Positions 8,636 to 17,520 of a stretch of 64,000 nt of DNA are shown in pieces. The notes beneath the pieces are model-generated. The model ran no database searches. It was given only the letters and a program-made list of their open reading frames with translations, and was not told the origin of the DNA. This stretch comes from Bacillota bacterium. GTDB lineage: Bacteria; Bacillota; Clostridia; Lachnospirales; Lachnospiraceae. Each line of letters opens with the position of its first letter. Positions within the stretch are counted from its first letter, which is position 1. The position numbers were made by a program, and so were the translations under genes. The stretch spans positions 5,058-69,057 of the forward strand of contig JAEXNR010000027.1 in the NCBI GenBank assembly GCA_023439505.1, read 5' to 3'.

Positions 8636-11600
8636 TCTGCTGAGATCTCAAAAAGATATTCTATTTCTTCTTCTCCGGAAACACAAAATTCCGGATGTAC
8701 CGGGGCTCCCCAGGTGTCATCTCCTCCAACTCCTCTTTGCCTTGCCAATATGTTAAGGACCGTCTGTGATACTCCCGGAAGGCATTCCATTTTCACGGCA
8801 TTCTCCAGTTCTTCCGCCGTATACGGTAATGCACTGAAATCAAACGGCTGGTCAATGGCCTGAAATTTCAGAGATTGTCCGTTTTCATTCTTTAGTTTCA
8901 CCCATCTGACCTGGCTGCGGTTGCCGCATTCCTGTGGTCTGATGTAATTTGTCAGATTTTCTTTTACAGAGCTGGTGTATATCCCCATTTGCGCTCCCGT
9001 CAACCGATCAGGATAATTTTCCTCCGGTCCCAGTCCATAATAAGTAACCTTGCAAAATTCAGGCTTTGTTATAAATCGCATTCCCAATAATGGAAGCTGC
9101 GGGATTCCTGTTTTTCCGAAATAGTGTAATTTAACCATCACCGAACCATTTCCCTGTACCTCATATGTTACTTCCGTGACAGTCTCCGGTTTTGTGGGAA
9201 GCAGGAAACGATATAACAGGGAAATGCTATTTTCCCCTTCCTTCACCTGAAGCTCTTTCAGATGAGGGCAGACTGTCGCACCTAAAAAGCAGCTGCTTTC
9301 AGCGGGAAAACCACATCCTCTGTCATTATCCGTTGACGCTCTCCAATAAACAGGAAGAGGCGGGATACATTTTAAATACTCCTGATCCTTATATCGATAA
9401 GAAACCATTCCGGGCTCTGTTTTAGAGAATAGTATATGAAAATCATTTCCATGAATTCCTATGTTAAAGTCACCATAAACAATCTCAGGCTTTCGCTTGC
9501 ACTGTGAAAGATTTTTGAGCACCGGATAGATTTTCTGTCCATGTGCAACCTCATAACCCGCTTCTGCCCATGCCACTGCTTTTCTGAGAACCGCCCTGCA
9601 CTCATAGACATATTCCTCTTCCTGCTTCTCATTGGGAAACTGCAGCTTTATATATTTTCTTTCTCCGGGTTTTACCTCAGCATCAAAAGAACACTCATAT
9701 ACAATTCTGCCGTTTTGAAGCTGCCTTGCGATAAACCGGTATGCCACTGTGTCGGTAAATAAGTTTTCATTTATAATTGTGACACCGGAATTATCCGGCT
9801 GCAATCGGAGATTTTGATATAGATATTTGATTTCCTGAACCTTTGGTGTTGGCTGGCGATAGGCCGTTACAATCCCGTTGGCGCAAAAATGATAGTCACT
9901 GGGACGTTGGGTAAAGTCCCCTCCCGTATATAATTCCTCTTTGCCCTTTTCATTCACTATACTGATCGCCTGATCTATGTAATCCCAGATAAATCCTCCT
10001 TGATAACAAGGATACTTTTCAAGTTGAATATACTTAAACATACCTCCACAGGAATTCCCCATAGCATGCATATACTCACAGTTAATAAAAGGTCTTTGAG
10101 GATCGTTATTTAAATATTCTTTGATTTCGTCCGGTTTGCTGTACATTCTTGATTCAATGTCGCTGGTGTCTGCATAAACTCTGTTCCAGAACCCACCTTC
10201 ATATTGAACCAGCCGGGTAGTATCCCTTTCATGAAAAAAATTCGTCATTGCCATAATATCTTCTTCGGCATAGGACTCATTCCCACAGGACCATAAGAGA
10301 ATAGACGGATGATTTTTATCCCGCTCGAGCATGGATCTTGCCCGGTCCAGGCTGCATTCCCTCCATTCTTTTAGATTGCCGGGAATATTCCAGGAGGGCT
10401 CCACCACCCCCAGTTTCAACCATGAAGCATGGCTCTCAAGATTGGTCTCATCGATCAAGTAAATACCATACTCATCACATAGTCTGTACCACATACTTTG
10501 ATTCGGATAGTGACTGGTTCTGACTGCATTAATATTCAACTTCTTTAACATTTTAATATCCCAGATCATGTCCTCATGCGTAATGGCCCTGCCTCTGTAA
10601 CAGTTAAACTCATGACGATTAATTCCCTTAAAAATAATCTTTTTGCCATTCAGCAGCATCTGTTTGTTTTTCAGTTCAAATTTGCGAAAGCCAACCCGTT
10701 CAGGAATCCACTCAACCAATTGCCCCATAGAATCAATAACAGATAGCTTCAGCGTATATAAATACGGAGCCTCACTGCTCCAAAGCCGGATGTCAGTAAT
10801 TTGTCCCTCGATTATAAATTGTTGAGATTGAAGCTCCATCTGATGTTCCCAACAGATTACCCCCTTCTCGTCTTCCAATACCGCCTCCAGGGTGCCATCT
10901 ATCTCTCCTTCCATAAAGCATTCTACGGAAAGTCTGCCCTTTTTCAAATCCTCCCCGGGTTCTGCCTTAATAAACAAATCTGCCAGATGGGTCCGTGGTG
11001 CTGCATACAAATACACCTCCCGGAAAATACCGGAGAATCTCCAAAAATCCTGGTCCTCCAGCCAGCTGGCACTACTGTGGGTATATACTTCAACGGCGAG
11101 CTTATTGCCCCTTGACTTTACAAAGTCAGTCACATCGAATTCCGCGGGGGTAAAGGAATCTTCGCTATATCCTATAAAATGACCATTCAGCCAGACATAA
11201 AAAGCCTTTTCCACTCCCTGAAAAGAGATTATCATTCTATTGCCATAAAGCTCCGGCTTGATATCAAAGTAAGTAATGTAACTGCCCACCGGATTGTTGG
11301 TCTTCGATACATAGGGCGGACGCAAGTATTCCTGTCCATCCCAGGGATACATGACATTGACATAATGGCATTCTCCGAAACCCTGCAGCTGCATATGACC
11401 TGGTACTTCAATTTCTCCGAATTCCGCATCATCATACTCCGTTTGATAAAAATCTTTTATTCTCATCTCCGGATTTTGTGCATAGGATAGTTTCCAGATA
11501 CCATTCAAGGATTGTTTCAGAGGCATTTCTGCATTTATATTCCCTTGCTGTTCGGTGTAAAATCTATGATCAGAATGAGCGGCAAGACGATTAACCGCAA

Positions 11601-11652
11601 AAATTTCTGGATTTTCCAGCCATGCCGTATCGGCATGATTGATTCGTTCCAT
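8632..11652 (-). CDS. lacZ: Beta-galactosidase, GH2 family (LacZ type)
   Basis: The 1006-aa length is standard for LacZ-type GH2 enzymes with five domains and the C-terminal small-chain domain. Acid/base Glu459 lies in SCGNES and nucleophile Glu526 in NCEYMHAMGNS; both GH2 signatures are intact. The N-terminal sugar-binding jelly roll includes the YVNVMYPWDGQE region typical of LacZ. There is no signal peptide, so it acts in the cytoplasm on imported beta-galactosides. It is the last gene of the run Gfo-GH20-NanE-lacZ, which points to galactose/hexosamine-containing oligosaccharides rather than free lactose as the physiological substrate. Confidence 0.95.
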   Translation of the reverse strand: MERINHADTAWLENPEIFAVNRLAAHSDHRFYTEQQGNINAEMPLKQSLNGIWKLSYAQNPEMRIKDFYQTEYDDAEFGEIEVPGHMQLQGFGECHYVNVMYPWDGQEYLRPPYVSKTNNPVGSYITYFDIKPELYGNRMIISFQGVEKAFYVWLNGHFIGYSEDSFTPAEFDVTDFVKSRGNKLAVEVYTHSSASWLEDQDFWRFSGIFREVYLYAAPRTHLADLFIKAEPGEDLKKGRLSVECFMEGEIDGTLEAVLEDEKGVICWEHQMELQSQQFIIEGQITDIRLWSSEAPYLYTLKLSVIDSMGQLVEWIPERVGFRKFELKNKQMLLNGKKIIFKGINRHEFNCYRGRAITHEDMIWDIKMLKKLNINAVRTSHYPNQSMWYRLCDEYGIYLIDETNLESHASWLKLGVVEPSWNIPGNLKEWRECSLDRARSMLERDKNHPSILLWSCGNESYAEEDIMAMTNFFHERDTTRLVQYEGGFWNRVYADTSDIESRMYSKPDEIKEYLNNDPQRPFINCEYMHAMGNSCGGMFKYIQLEKYPCYQGGFIWDYIDQAISIVNEKGKEELYTGGDFTQRPSDYHFCANGIVTAYRQPTPKVQEIKYLYQNLRLQPDNSGVTIINENLFTDTVAYRFIARQLQNGRIVYECSFDAEVKPGERKYIKLQFPNEKQEEEYVYECRAVLRKAVAWAEAGYEVAHGQKIYPVLKNLSQCKRKPEIVYGDFNIGIHGNDFHILFSKTEPGMVSYRYKDQEYLKCIPPLPVYWRASTDNDRGCGFPAESSCFLGATVCPHLKELQVKEGENSISLLYRFLLPTKPETVTEVTYEVQGNGSVMVKLHYFGKTGIPQLPLLGMRFITKPEFCKVTYYGLGPEENYPDRLTGAQMGIYTSSVKENLTNYIRPQECGNRSQVRWVKLKNENGQSLKFQAIDQPFDFSALPYTAEELENAVKMECLPGVSQTVLNILARQRGVGGDDTWGAPVHPEFCVSGEEEIEYLFEISAE

Positions 11653-11680
11653 AACTTACCTCCTTATTTAAATTGATCAA

Positions 11681-12367
11681 CTACCGCATCCCATTAACAA
11701 ATCTTCTTGTGATCTCTCTTGGTCTTGTGATTGCAGTACCCACAACCGCTGCAAAAACACCCACTTCCATCACCTGCCTTAACTCATCGACTGTCCAAAT
11801 ACCACCCTCTGCTATGACGGGTAACTTTAATTCCTTCACAAAATCCCTCATCAAAAGCAAATCAGGCAGTTGTCTGCCCTTCGTCTGAGTCGTATATCCA
11901 CTCATCGTTGTACCGATCAAGTCAAAACCCAGTCCGGCTGCTCTGATTCCATCCTCAAAGCAGGAGCAATCTGCCATAAGCAGCTGATCCGGATACTTTT
12001 TCTTGATCATCCTCACAAGATCCGACAAATAAAGTCCGCCCGGTCTGATTCGATCAGTTGCATCCAATGCAATAATATCCGGTTTGGCATTCATTAACGC
12101 GTCAATTTCTTTCATTGTAGGTGTAATAAAGACCTCACTGTCGGTGTAGTCTTGTTTGAATAAGCCGATAATGGGTATCTCCACTGTGTTTCTGATTTCT
12201 ATAATATCCTCAGGCGAATTAGAACGGATACCGGAGGCACCGCCTTCCTTCGCTGCGAAAGCCATTCTTCCCATGATATAAGAGCTGTGTAAGGGCTCGC
12301 TGGCCAGTGCCTGACAGGATACGATCAGGCCTCCCCTCAGTCTTTCCATAATTTCATTGTTATTCAT
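11681..12367 (-). CDS. nanE: N-acylglucosamine-6-phosphate 2-epimerase (NanE)
   Basis: NanE converts N-acetylmannosamine-6-phosphate to N-acetylglucosamine-6-phosphate in sialic acid and ManNAc catabolism. The 228-aa (beta/alpha)8 barrel shows GGLIVSCQALASEPL at the N-terminus, catalytic Lys71 in GLFKQDY, the phosphate-site motif DATDRIRPGG, and AEGGIW with the second catalytic residue (Glu). GGGAG lies 6 nt before the ATG. Upstream in the same direction lie a ROK-kinase remnant and a GH20 hexosaminidase. No NanA lyase is present in the window. Confidence 0.95.
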   Translation of the reverse strand: MNNNEIMERLRGGLIVSCQALASEPLHSSYIMGRMAFAAKEGGASGIRSNSPEDIIEIRNTVEIPIIGLFKQDYTDSEVFITPTMKEIDALMNAKPDIIALDATDRIRPGGLYLSDLVRMIKKKYPDQLLMADCSCFEDGIRAAGLGFDLIGTTMSGYTTQTKGRQLPDLLLMRDFVKELKLPVIAEGGIWTVDELRQVMEVGVFAAVVGTAITRPREITRRFVNGMR

Positions 12368-12405
12368 TGTATTCTCCCATCTTTATTGAGCATTGACCTG
12401 ACGGA

Positions 12406-12540
12406 TCAATGTGCTGATAAAAGCATATTGTTCATAACAATGGCACCGCCATTGCCGGTGCCAAAGGTAAGATAAATAAAGTCAGTCTCATGGATACCGT
12501 GGCCATAATGTAATTCACCGGGTTCGGCAGCGTTCACATC
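12406..12540 (-). pseudogene. Remnant of a ROK-family sugar kinase
   Basis: Between the GH20 and nanE genes, about 44 codons on the minus strand read DVNAAEPGELHYGHG and then IYLTFGTGNGGAIV. They match the ROK kinase core: the catalytic-loop D-x-NAA-xGE and the glycine-rich GTGxGG strand. Nothing before (in-frame TGA at 12556-12558) or after (TGA at 12406-12408) continues the domain, so both ends are deleted. Its 5' end overlaps the last 7 bases of the GH20 gene. Because nanE follows directly, the lost gene was probably an N-acetylmannosamine kinase (nanK). A short GTG-started peptide could still be made, but it could not be an active kinase. Confidence 0.75.
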
Positions 12541-14399
12541 CTTTTCGCTTCTATCTCACGAAGAAAATCCGAATACCAGAATATGACCTCCTGTATCTGA
12601 AAAAGTTCACTTTCCTTACTTTGTGTTCTCCAAATCTCTTTATAGCTCTTCCACCAATACTCCAGTTCACGGGCAATTTTTCCTGCCTCCGGTCGACATT
12701 TCTCCCATAGATTAAGGGAACCCTGCTGCAAAATATATCCCACCCAGTTAAACAGACTGATTCCTTCCGCCATGACCAGATAAGACTTTACCGCGCTTTG
12801 TCCTGCACAATCCAGGCTGCCTATCAATTCATACATTTCCGTCGTTGCGTTTTCCAAATTCCTGTTCAGCTGCCAAAAATCAATCCCGCTAAGCCGCTCC
12901 TGCAGCTGTATTCTCTCATCCTTCATGATTCTTTGCTGGCTCATCTCTTTAAATTCTACGGCGTCACCCCATAAAAAACCTTCCTGACAAGACGTTTCAT
13001 TGATTAGACTTGCAAAAACAGCACTTCGGTCACCATATTCAATGACAGAAATATACTGATTGATTTCCTCATAATCCAGCTGTTTTGCGTTCCAGGAGAA
13101 GGATGCGCCGTAAATCAGTCCCGGTATGGAGAACTCAGGCGGATTGATGTGACCATAGTCACCCCAGTCCGTATTCAATACCCCCTGTGCATTGTACCGA
13201 TGTGCGTAGCTGCACATTCTGCTGATATTCTGATATGCGGTATCCAGACGGTTCATCATTCTTTTCCATCCCTGAACCCCCGGACAAAGATATTGTTTCA
13301 CACTAAGCTGATATAGCTTTCCCGCATTCTCATCTGTTACTTCCTCACTGTAATCCCAGTTAAGGCAGATTACCTTTTCGCCAAGTTCCTTAATAACTTC
13401 AGGGTTAGATAAAATAATGTCTCCCCAGAACATAGGAACTTTGCCCTGTTCTTCAACTACCCCGCATAATCGTTTCAGAAACTTGATGTAAATTTGATCC
13501 GTTCCCTCAGCCTTTGCCGCGGACTCGCTTTTTCCCTTACCAAGATCAAAGGTCTCATCTGCACATAGATTGAAGTGCTCCGATGTGAATAGCGGCATAT
13601 ACTCTAATATCAGCTTTTTCACCAACTCAAAACTCTTCTCATTGGTAACATCCAGGGTATGATGGAGCATACGATCAACAAAAGAAAATTCCTTCTCCTC
13701 CGATAAATCCAGTTCGCACAAATCCCGGTAAGTTTTTGTCCTTAAAACCTTATATAAATGTCCAAAGCTTGCGATAGACGGTATTAGCTCAATATTTCTG
13801 TCCCTGCAATAAGTATCAAGCTCTAATATTTCCTGAGCGGTCAGAGGGGTATCATCACGCCACACCTCGCTAAATTCCCGGAACAAAAAGCTATGCTCCA
13901 CATACAACTGCAACTGATTCATTTTATAGTAGCTTAGTTTATCTGCCAATCCTTTCAGATGTTCCAAGGTGGGGATTCTTCCTCTGGTAACATCGTGGAA
14001 ATACCCTCTGTTAGGAAGTTTCGGATAATCTCTTATGTTAAGACAGGGCAAAACAGCACCCTTTTGTGAGATGATCTGGCAAAGGGTCTGCACCCCATAT
14101 AGAATTGCATTCGTATTCCCGCCTGTTATTTCAATTCCATACGGGTCAATGACAAGAATATATTCTTCCTGATTTAATTTCTCTGACAGAGACAAATACA
14201 CTGCGCCATCCATTCTTTTCTCCGCTTTATTCACCGGAAAGGTGTAAGTAAGAATTTTTTGTGCCTGCTGATTTAATATCTTTGCATACAACAATTCTTT
14301 CGCGCCAAGTGCACCCGACAGCAAAATTTCTGTCCGATAAGTCAATATGAATTTGCCCTGCTTTCTTGTTATGGATTGCGGTTCTGGTAAAATATACAT
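12534..14399 (-). CDS. Beta-N-acetylhexosaminidase-like protein, GH20 family
   Basis: The protein is 621 aa from the ATG at 14399, chosen because AAAAGG is 9 nt upstream; the ATG at 14408 directly abuts that site. An N-terminal GH20b-type alpha/beta domain (about 1-115) is followed by a TIM barrel beginning at NRGYFHDVTRGR. The GH20 catalytic pair is Asp281-Glu282 in LCADETFDLG. The C-terminal approximately 200 residues are helical. There is no signal peptide. It should release terminal GlcNAc/GalNAc from imported oligosaccharides, supplying hexosamine to the NanE branch. The gene begins 14 nt after the oxidoreductase gene stop, and its 3' end runs into the ROK relic, so a deletion may have trimmed this region. 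Confidence 0.85.
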   Translation of the reverse strand: MYILPEPQSITRKQGKFILTYRTEILLSGALGAKELLYAKILNQQAQKILTYTFPVNKAEKRMDGAVYLSLSEKLNQEEYILVIDPYGIEITGGNTNAILYGVQTLCQIISQKGAVLPCLNIRDYPKLPNRGYFHDVTRGRIPTLEHLKGLADKLSYYKMNQLQLYVEHSFLFREFSEVWRDDTPLTAQEILELDTYCRDRNIELIPSIASFGHLYKVLRTKTYRDLCELDLSEEKEFSFVDRMLHHTLDVTNEKSFELVKKLILEYMPLFTSEHFNLCADETFDLGKGKSESAAKAEGTDQIYIKFLKRLCGVVEEQGKVPMFWGDIILSNPEVIKELGEKVICLNWDYSEEVTDENAGKLYQLSVKQYLCPGVQGWKRMMNRLDTAYQNISRMCSYAHRYNAQGVLNTDWGDYGHINPPEFSIPGLIYGASFSWNAKQLDYEEINQYISVIEYGDRSAVFASLINETSCQEGFLWGDAVEFKEMSQQRIMKDERIQLQERLSGIDFWQLNRNLENATTEMYELIGSLDCAGQSAVKSYLVMAEGISLFNWVGYILQQGSLNLWEKCRPEAGKIARELEYWWKSYKEIWRTQSKESELFQIQEVIFWYSDFLREIEAKRM

Positions 14400-14413
14400 G
14401 GTATCCATCCTTT

Positions 14414-15472
14414 TTATTTAATTAATACCTCATGGCCGGTTCTCGCGGACTCATAGATCGCACTTATAATCTCCATGATCCTCAATCCATCCTCTCCAGG
14501 GTTCATACTATCCTTCTTTTCTCTTACACAATCGACAAAATGTTGTATTTCCTCATTAAAATTATTTACAAAGCTATTATCATCCTGTGTGAGAACGGGA
14601 AGTGTATTGACCATGTAATTTTCTTTGGTTTCATATAGTTCAAAGACCGGTTCCATCTGCACTCCTGCTTTATCTCCGAATAGCTGAAGCTGCACCACAT
14701 CCTCTTTCACATTCAGTACCCAGCTGGTTTCAAAAAATACGGTCATTCCATTCTCAAACTTAATCATTGCTGCCGCACAATCTTCCACATCATTGTATTC
14801 GGAATAATCAGAGGAATTATATTTTGCTATCCCCTTTAATTCCGGACGAAGACCCAACTTGTGAAAAGTTGAAGCATATACAGAGCTTGCTCTTGGCTTT
14901 CCGGAAAGATACCATACGAGATCAATGATATGAACTCCCAGATCTATGACAGGGCCTCCTCCACTGCGGGATTGATCCGAAAACCAGCCTCCCGGATTCC
15001 CCCATCTTCTCATATAGGAAATCTTAGCGTAATAGATATCCCCCAGAATTCCTTTGTCTATAAAATCCTTTACAATCTTTGTATTCTGTCCGAATCTTCG
15101 CACAAATCCTACCATTAAGAGATGCCCTGTCTTTTGTGCAGCCTCAATCATTTGCTTTGCTTCTTCTGCATTCATCGCTATGGGCTTCTCGCAAAGGACA
15201 TCTTTTCCTGCGCTTAGAGAATCGATGCTGATTTGCGCATGATAATTGTTCCAGGTGGTAATACTCACAGCCTGTATCTCATCCAGCTTCAACAGCTCTT
15301 TATAATCATCAAACACATGGGGAACACCGTATTTTTGTGCAAACTTTTCTGCCCTCTGGAGATTACAGTCACATACAGCAACAACCTTAACCCCTTCCAG
15401 TCTCAGATATCCTTCCATATGATAGGCACTGATACTGCCGGTACCGATAATTCCAACATGAACCGTCTTCAT
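14414..15472 (-). CDS. Gfo/Idh/MocA family oxidoreductase (second)
   Basis: The 352-aa protein has Rossmann motif GIIGTGSISAYHMEGY, catalytic Lys in CEKPIAM, and the conserved His in DLGVHIIDLVWYLSG. The C-terminal alpha/beta domain carries substrate determinants. It sits between the histidine kinase and the GH20 gene in one direction. It probably oxidises or dehydrates a sugar released by the GH20/GH2 enzymes; some family members use this chemistry to remove hexosamines by a redox-elimination mechanism (GH109). The GH109 possibility is speculation from context. Confidence 0.88.
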   Translation of the reverse strand: MKTVHVGIIGTGSISAYHMEGYLRLEGVKVVAVCDCNLQRAEKFAQKYGVPHVFDDYKELLKLDEIQAVSITTWNNYHAQISIDSLSAGKDVLCEKPIAMNAEEAKQMIEAAQKTGHLLMVGFVRRFGQNTKIVKDFIDKGILGDIYYAKISYMRRWGNPGGWFSDQSRSGGGPVIDLGVHIIDLVWYLSGKPRASSVYASTFHKLGLRPELKGIAKYNSSDYSEYNDVEDCAAAMIKFENGMTVFFETSWVLNVKEDVVQLQLFGDKAGVQMEPVFELYETKENYMVNTLPVLTQDDNSFVNNFNEEIQHFVDCVREKKDSMNPGEDGLRIMEIISAIYESARTGHEVLIK

Positions 15473-15618
15473 CTCTCAATCTCCTTCATTCATAATAGCC
15501 TTATTATATCAAAAGATCTAATTGACAAATATGTCCTTGTAATCGTTCCCTATGTTCATTTCATCGTAAATTCCACTCCGGTTTTCAGACAGCGCTCTAT
15601 GCCCCATCTTCCTGTACT

Positions 15619-17376
15619 TTACTCCCTCATCGGTATGTACAGGATAATCTCTGTCCCGTCTTTGGGCTTACTGTTAAGAATTATTTTGCAATCTTCCTTA
15701 TAAATCAGCTGAAGCCGGTATATTACATTCTCAAACCCTATGCTATCTGTCTTCCTAACGACTGTTTTATCAATAATACTTTGTAAATAAGAACGCTTCT
15801 CTTCCTCCATGCCTGATCCGTCATCCTTCACCCACAGCTTTAGTTGACCTGCCTCAGTAAAACAGCCACCCAAATAAAGATTTCCCATTCTATCCATATT
15901 GTCAAATCCATGATTAATTGCATTTTCTATTAATGGCTGCAGAAGCATTTTGGGTATCACCTGCTCCCCTATATCATTCTTAAACTCATAATGCACCTCG
16001 AAGGAATAAGAAAATCTAACCTGTTGTATATGAATATAGGACTTGACAATCTTAAGCTCTTCTGATAAAGGCACCATATCGCTTCCCTTCACACTGTATT
16101 TGAATATTTTTGACAAGCTTTTAATCATGACTGCTGTTTTAGAGGCACTTTCTTCATATGACATGCCAAGAATAACCTCCAGCGTATTAAATAAAAAATG
16201 CGGATTAATCTGAGCCTTCAAATATAAAAGCTCTGCCTGCTTCTTCTGCAGCTTTGTTTCCATCAGAAGTCCATTGGTATGAATCAAATGACTGGTCAGC
16301 AATTTAATCTCATGTAACATATTATTAAATTGTGAGGAAATGTCCACGATCTCCTTATAGCCATATAATTCAACCCTTTTGGTCAAAGAATCTTTGTCCT
16401 CTTTATTTACCTGATTCATAAATATCCCGAGTTTTTTTAGTGGGGTAACGATGATATGATTGACGGCCATAAGAACAACCATCACCAAGGCCAACGCAAT
16501 AATTAATAGTGTATAGGTTACTTTCCCAATCCAGTTAATACTGTTCATAATATTGACTTTTGGTGTAATACTCAGCGCATACGCATCAATGGAATTAATA
16601 TAATTAAAATTAATAATATAGGATATGTTATCTATTACCATTTCCTGTTGTTCGATTTTCTTAAGCAATTGAATTTTTTTCAAAATTTTTTGCATGTCCT
16701 TGCCGACTTCTGCCTGATTGGAAGTACAAATCCTATAGTTTTTATCCAAAAGAAATAATCCCGTATCATAATTATCTTTGAAATCATTAATACCAAGCAC
16801 CTTCATATCAACAATTAGAGTTGCCCGCCCCGCAATTTTACGCTCCGTAATATTCCAAATATCATACAAGGTAGTGGATAGTAAAAACACAGGCTGTCCA
16901 ACTCCCGGATAGGATAAATCGACAATTAAGTCATAATCGTTCATTGGTTTATCAGATACCTCCCGCAATGCCCGGTATACATTTTCCGTTTTTCCGTTGG
17001 AATAATAACATACCCCGGTATATCCTTCAAAAATAAATTCTCGAATATTTTTTTCTACTTTTGTGATATTCAGACTCTGATTATCCAGTTCCTTCAGTTC
17101 ATCATATTTTCTGCTGTTATTATCCTCAACAATAAATTGAAATACCGATCGGTTATAGCCTGCCATATTCAATAGATTTTCAAGCTGTTCGGCTTTATTA
17201 TCAATATTTTGCTGTATCTGATTAAACACCGTACAAGTATAATCGATATTGGATTTAATAATGGATTTAGTAATAAAGTAATAGGATAACATAAAAATCG
17301 TGGATACGATGATAATCAGAAAGAATGCAAAAAGATACAGGTGATAAACAATCGGAATTTTACTTATTTTTTTCAT
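15619..17376 (-). CDS. Sensor histidine kinase, YesM/LytS-like
   Basis: The protein is 585 aa from the ATG at 17376 (GGAGG 5 nt upstream). TM1 is at about 14-38, then comes an extracellular sensor domain with Cache features, TM2 at about 290-312 and HAMP. A His_kinase domain carries phospho-acceptor His393 in AQINPHFLFN, and the ATPase domain shows ENAINHGF (N box) and VKDDGSGM (G1 box). This class sits beside LplABC sugar importers and signals to AraC-type response regulators of the YesN kind. No regulator is adjacent; the nearest is at 34930-35709. It is the first gene after the importer terminator and probably heads the Gfo-GH20-NanE-LacZ run. Confidence 0.93.
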   Translation of the reverse strand: MKKISKIPIVYHLYLFAFFLIIIVSTIFMLSYYFITKSIIKSNIDYTCTVFNQIQQNIDNKAEQLENLLNMAGYNRSVFQFIVEDNNSRKYDELKELDNQSLNITKVEKNIREFIFEGYTGVCYYSNGKTENVYRALREVSDKPMNDYDLIVDLSYPGVGQPVFLLSTTLYDIWNITERKIAGRATLIVDMKVLGINDFKDNYDTGLFLLDKNYRICTSNQAEVGKDMQKILKKIQLLKKIEQQEMVIDNISYIINFNYINSIDAYALSITPKVNIMNSINWIGKVTYTLLIIALALVMVVLMAVNHIIVTPLKKLGIFMNQVNKEDKDSLTKRVELYGYKEIVDISSQFNNMLHEIKLLTSHLIHTNGLLMETKLQKKQAELLYLKAQINPHFLFNTLEVILGMSYEESASKTAVMIKSLSKIFKYSVKGSDMVPLSEELKIVKSYIHIQQVRFSYSFEVHYEFKNDIGEQVIPKMLLQPLIENAINHGFDNMDRMGNLYLGGCFTEAGQLKLWVKDDGSGMEEEKRSYLQSIIDKTVVRKTDSIGFENVIYRLQLIYKEDCKIILNSKPKDGTEIILYIPMRE

Positions 17377-17415
17377 AACATCCTCCATATATTGTATTAA
17401 CAATCGTTCTAATCA

Positions 17416-17424
17416 ATTATACCA
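17416..17424 (-). promoter_or_regulatory. Extended -10 promoter of the histidine kinase gene
   Basis: On the minus strand TGG-TATAAT (17416-17424) gives a perfect -10 hexamer with the extended TGn motif, about 40 nt before the ATG at 17376. No good -35 lies 17 nt upstream, which fits an extended -10 promoter. It starts directly after the importer terminator. Confidence 0.5.
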
Positions 17425-17442
17425 CTTTTGCTTTCCTTTCGA

Positions 17443-17489
17443 CAAAAAAACAGAAGGGACCTTACATCAACGGGTGCCCCTCCTGTTTA
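17443..17489 (-). terminator. Rho-independent terminator of the sugar importer operon
   Basis: On the minus strand a stem AACAGGAGGG-GC-ACC pairs with GGTCCCTTCTGTT (one G-U pair and a 2-nt bulge), followed by seven U residues (plus-strand A run at 17444-17450). It lies just after the solute-binding protein stop at 17521. Confidence 0.85.
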
Positions 17490-17520
17490 TCTGACTACTT
17501 TACTTCTTATTTATTCTGTT

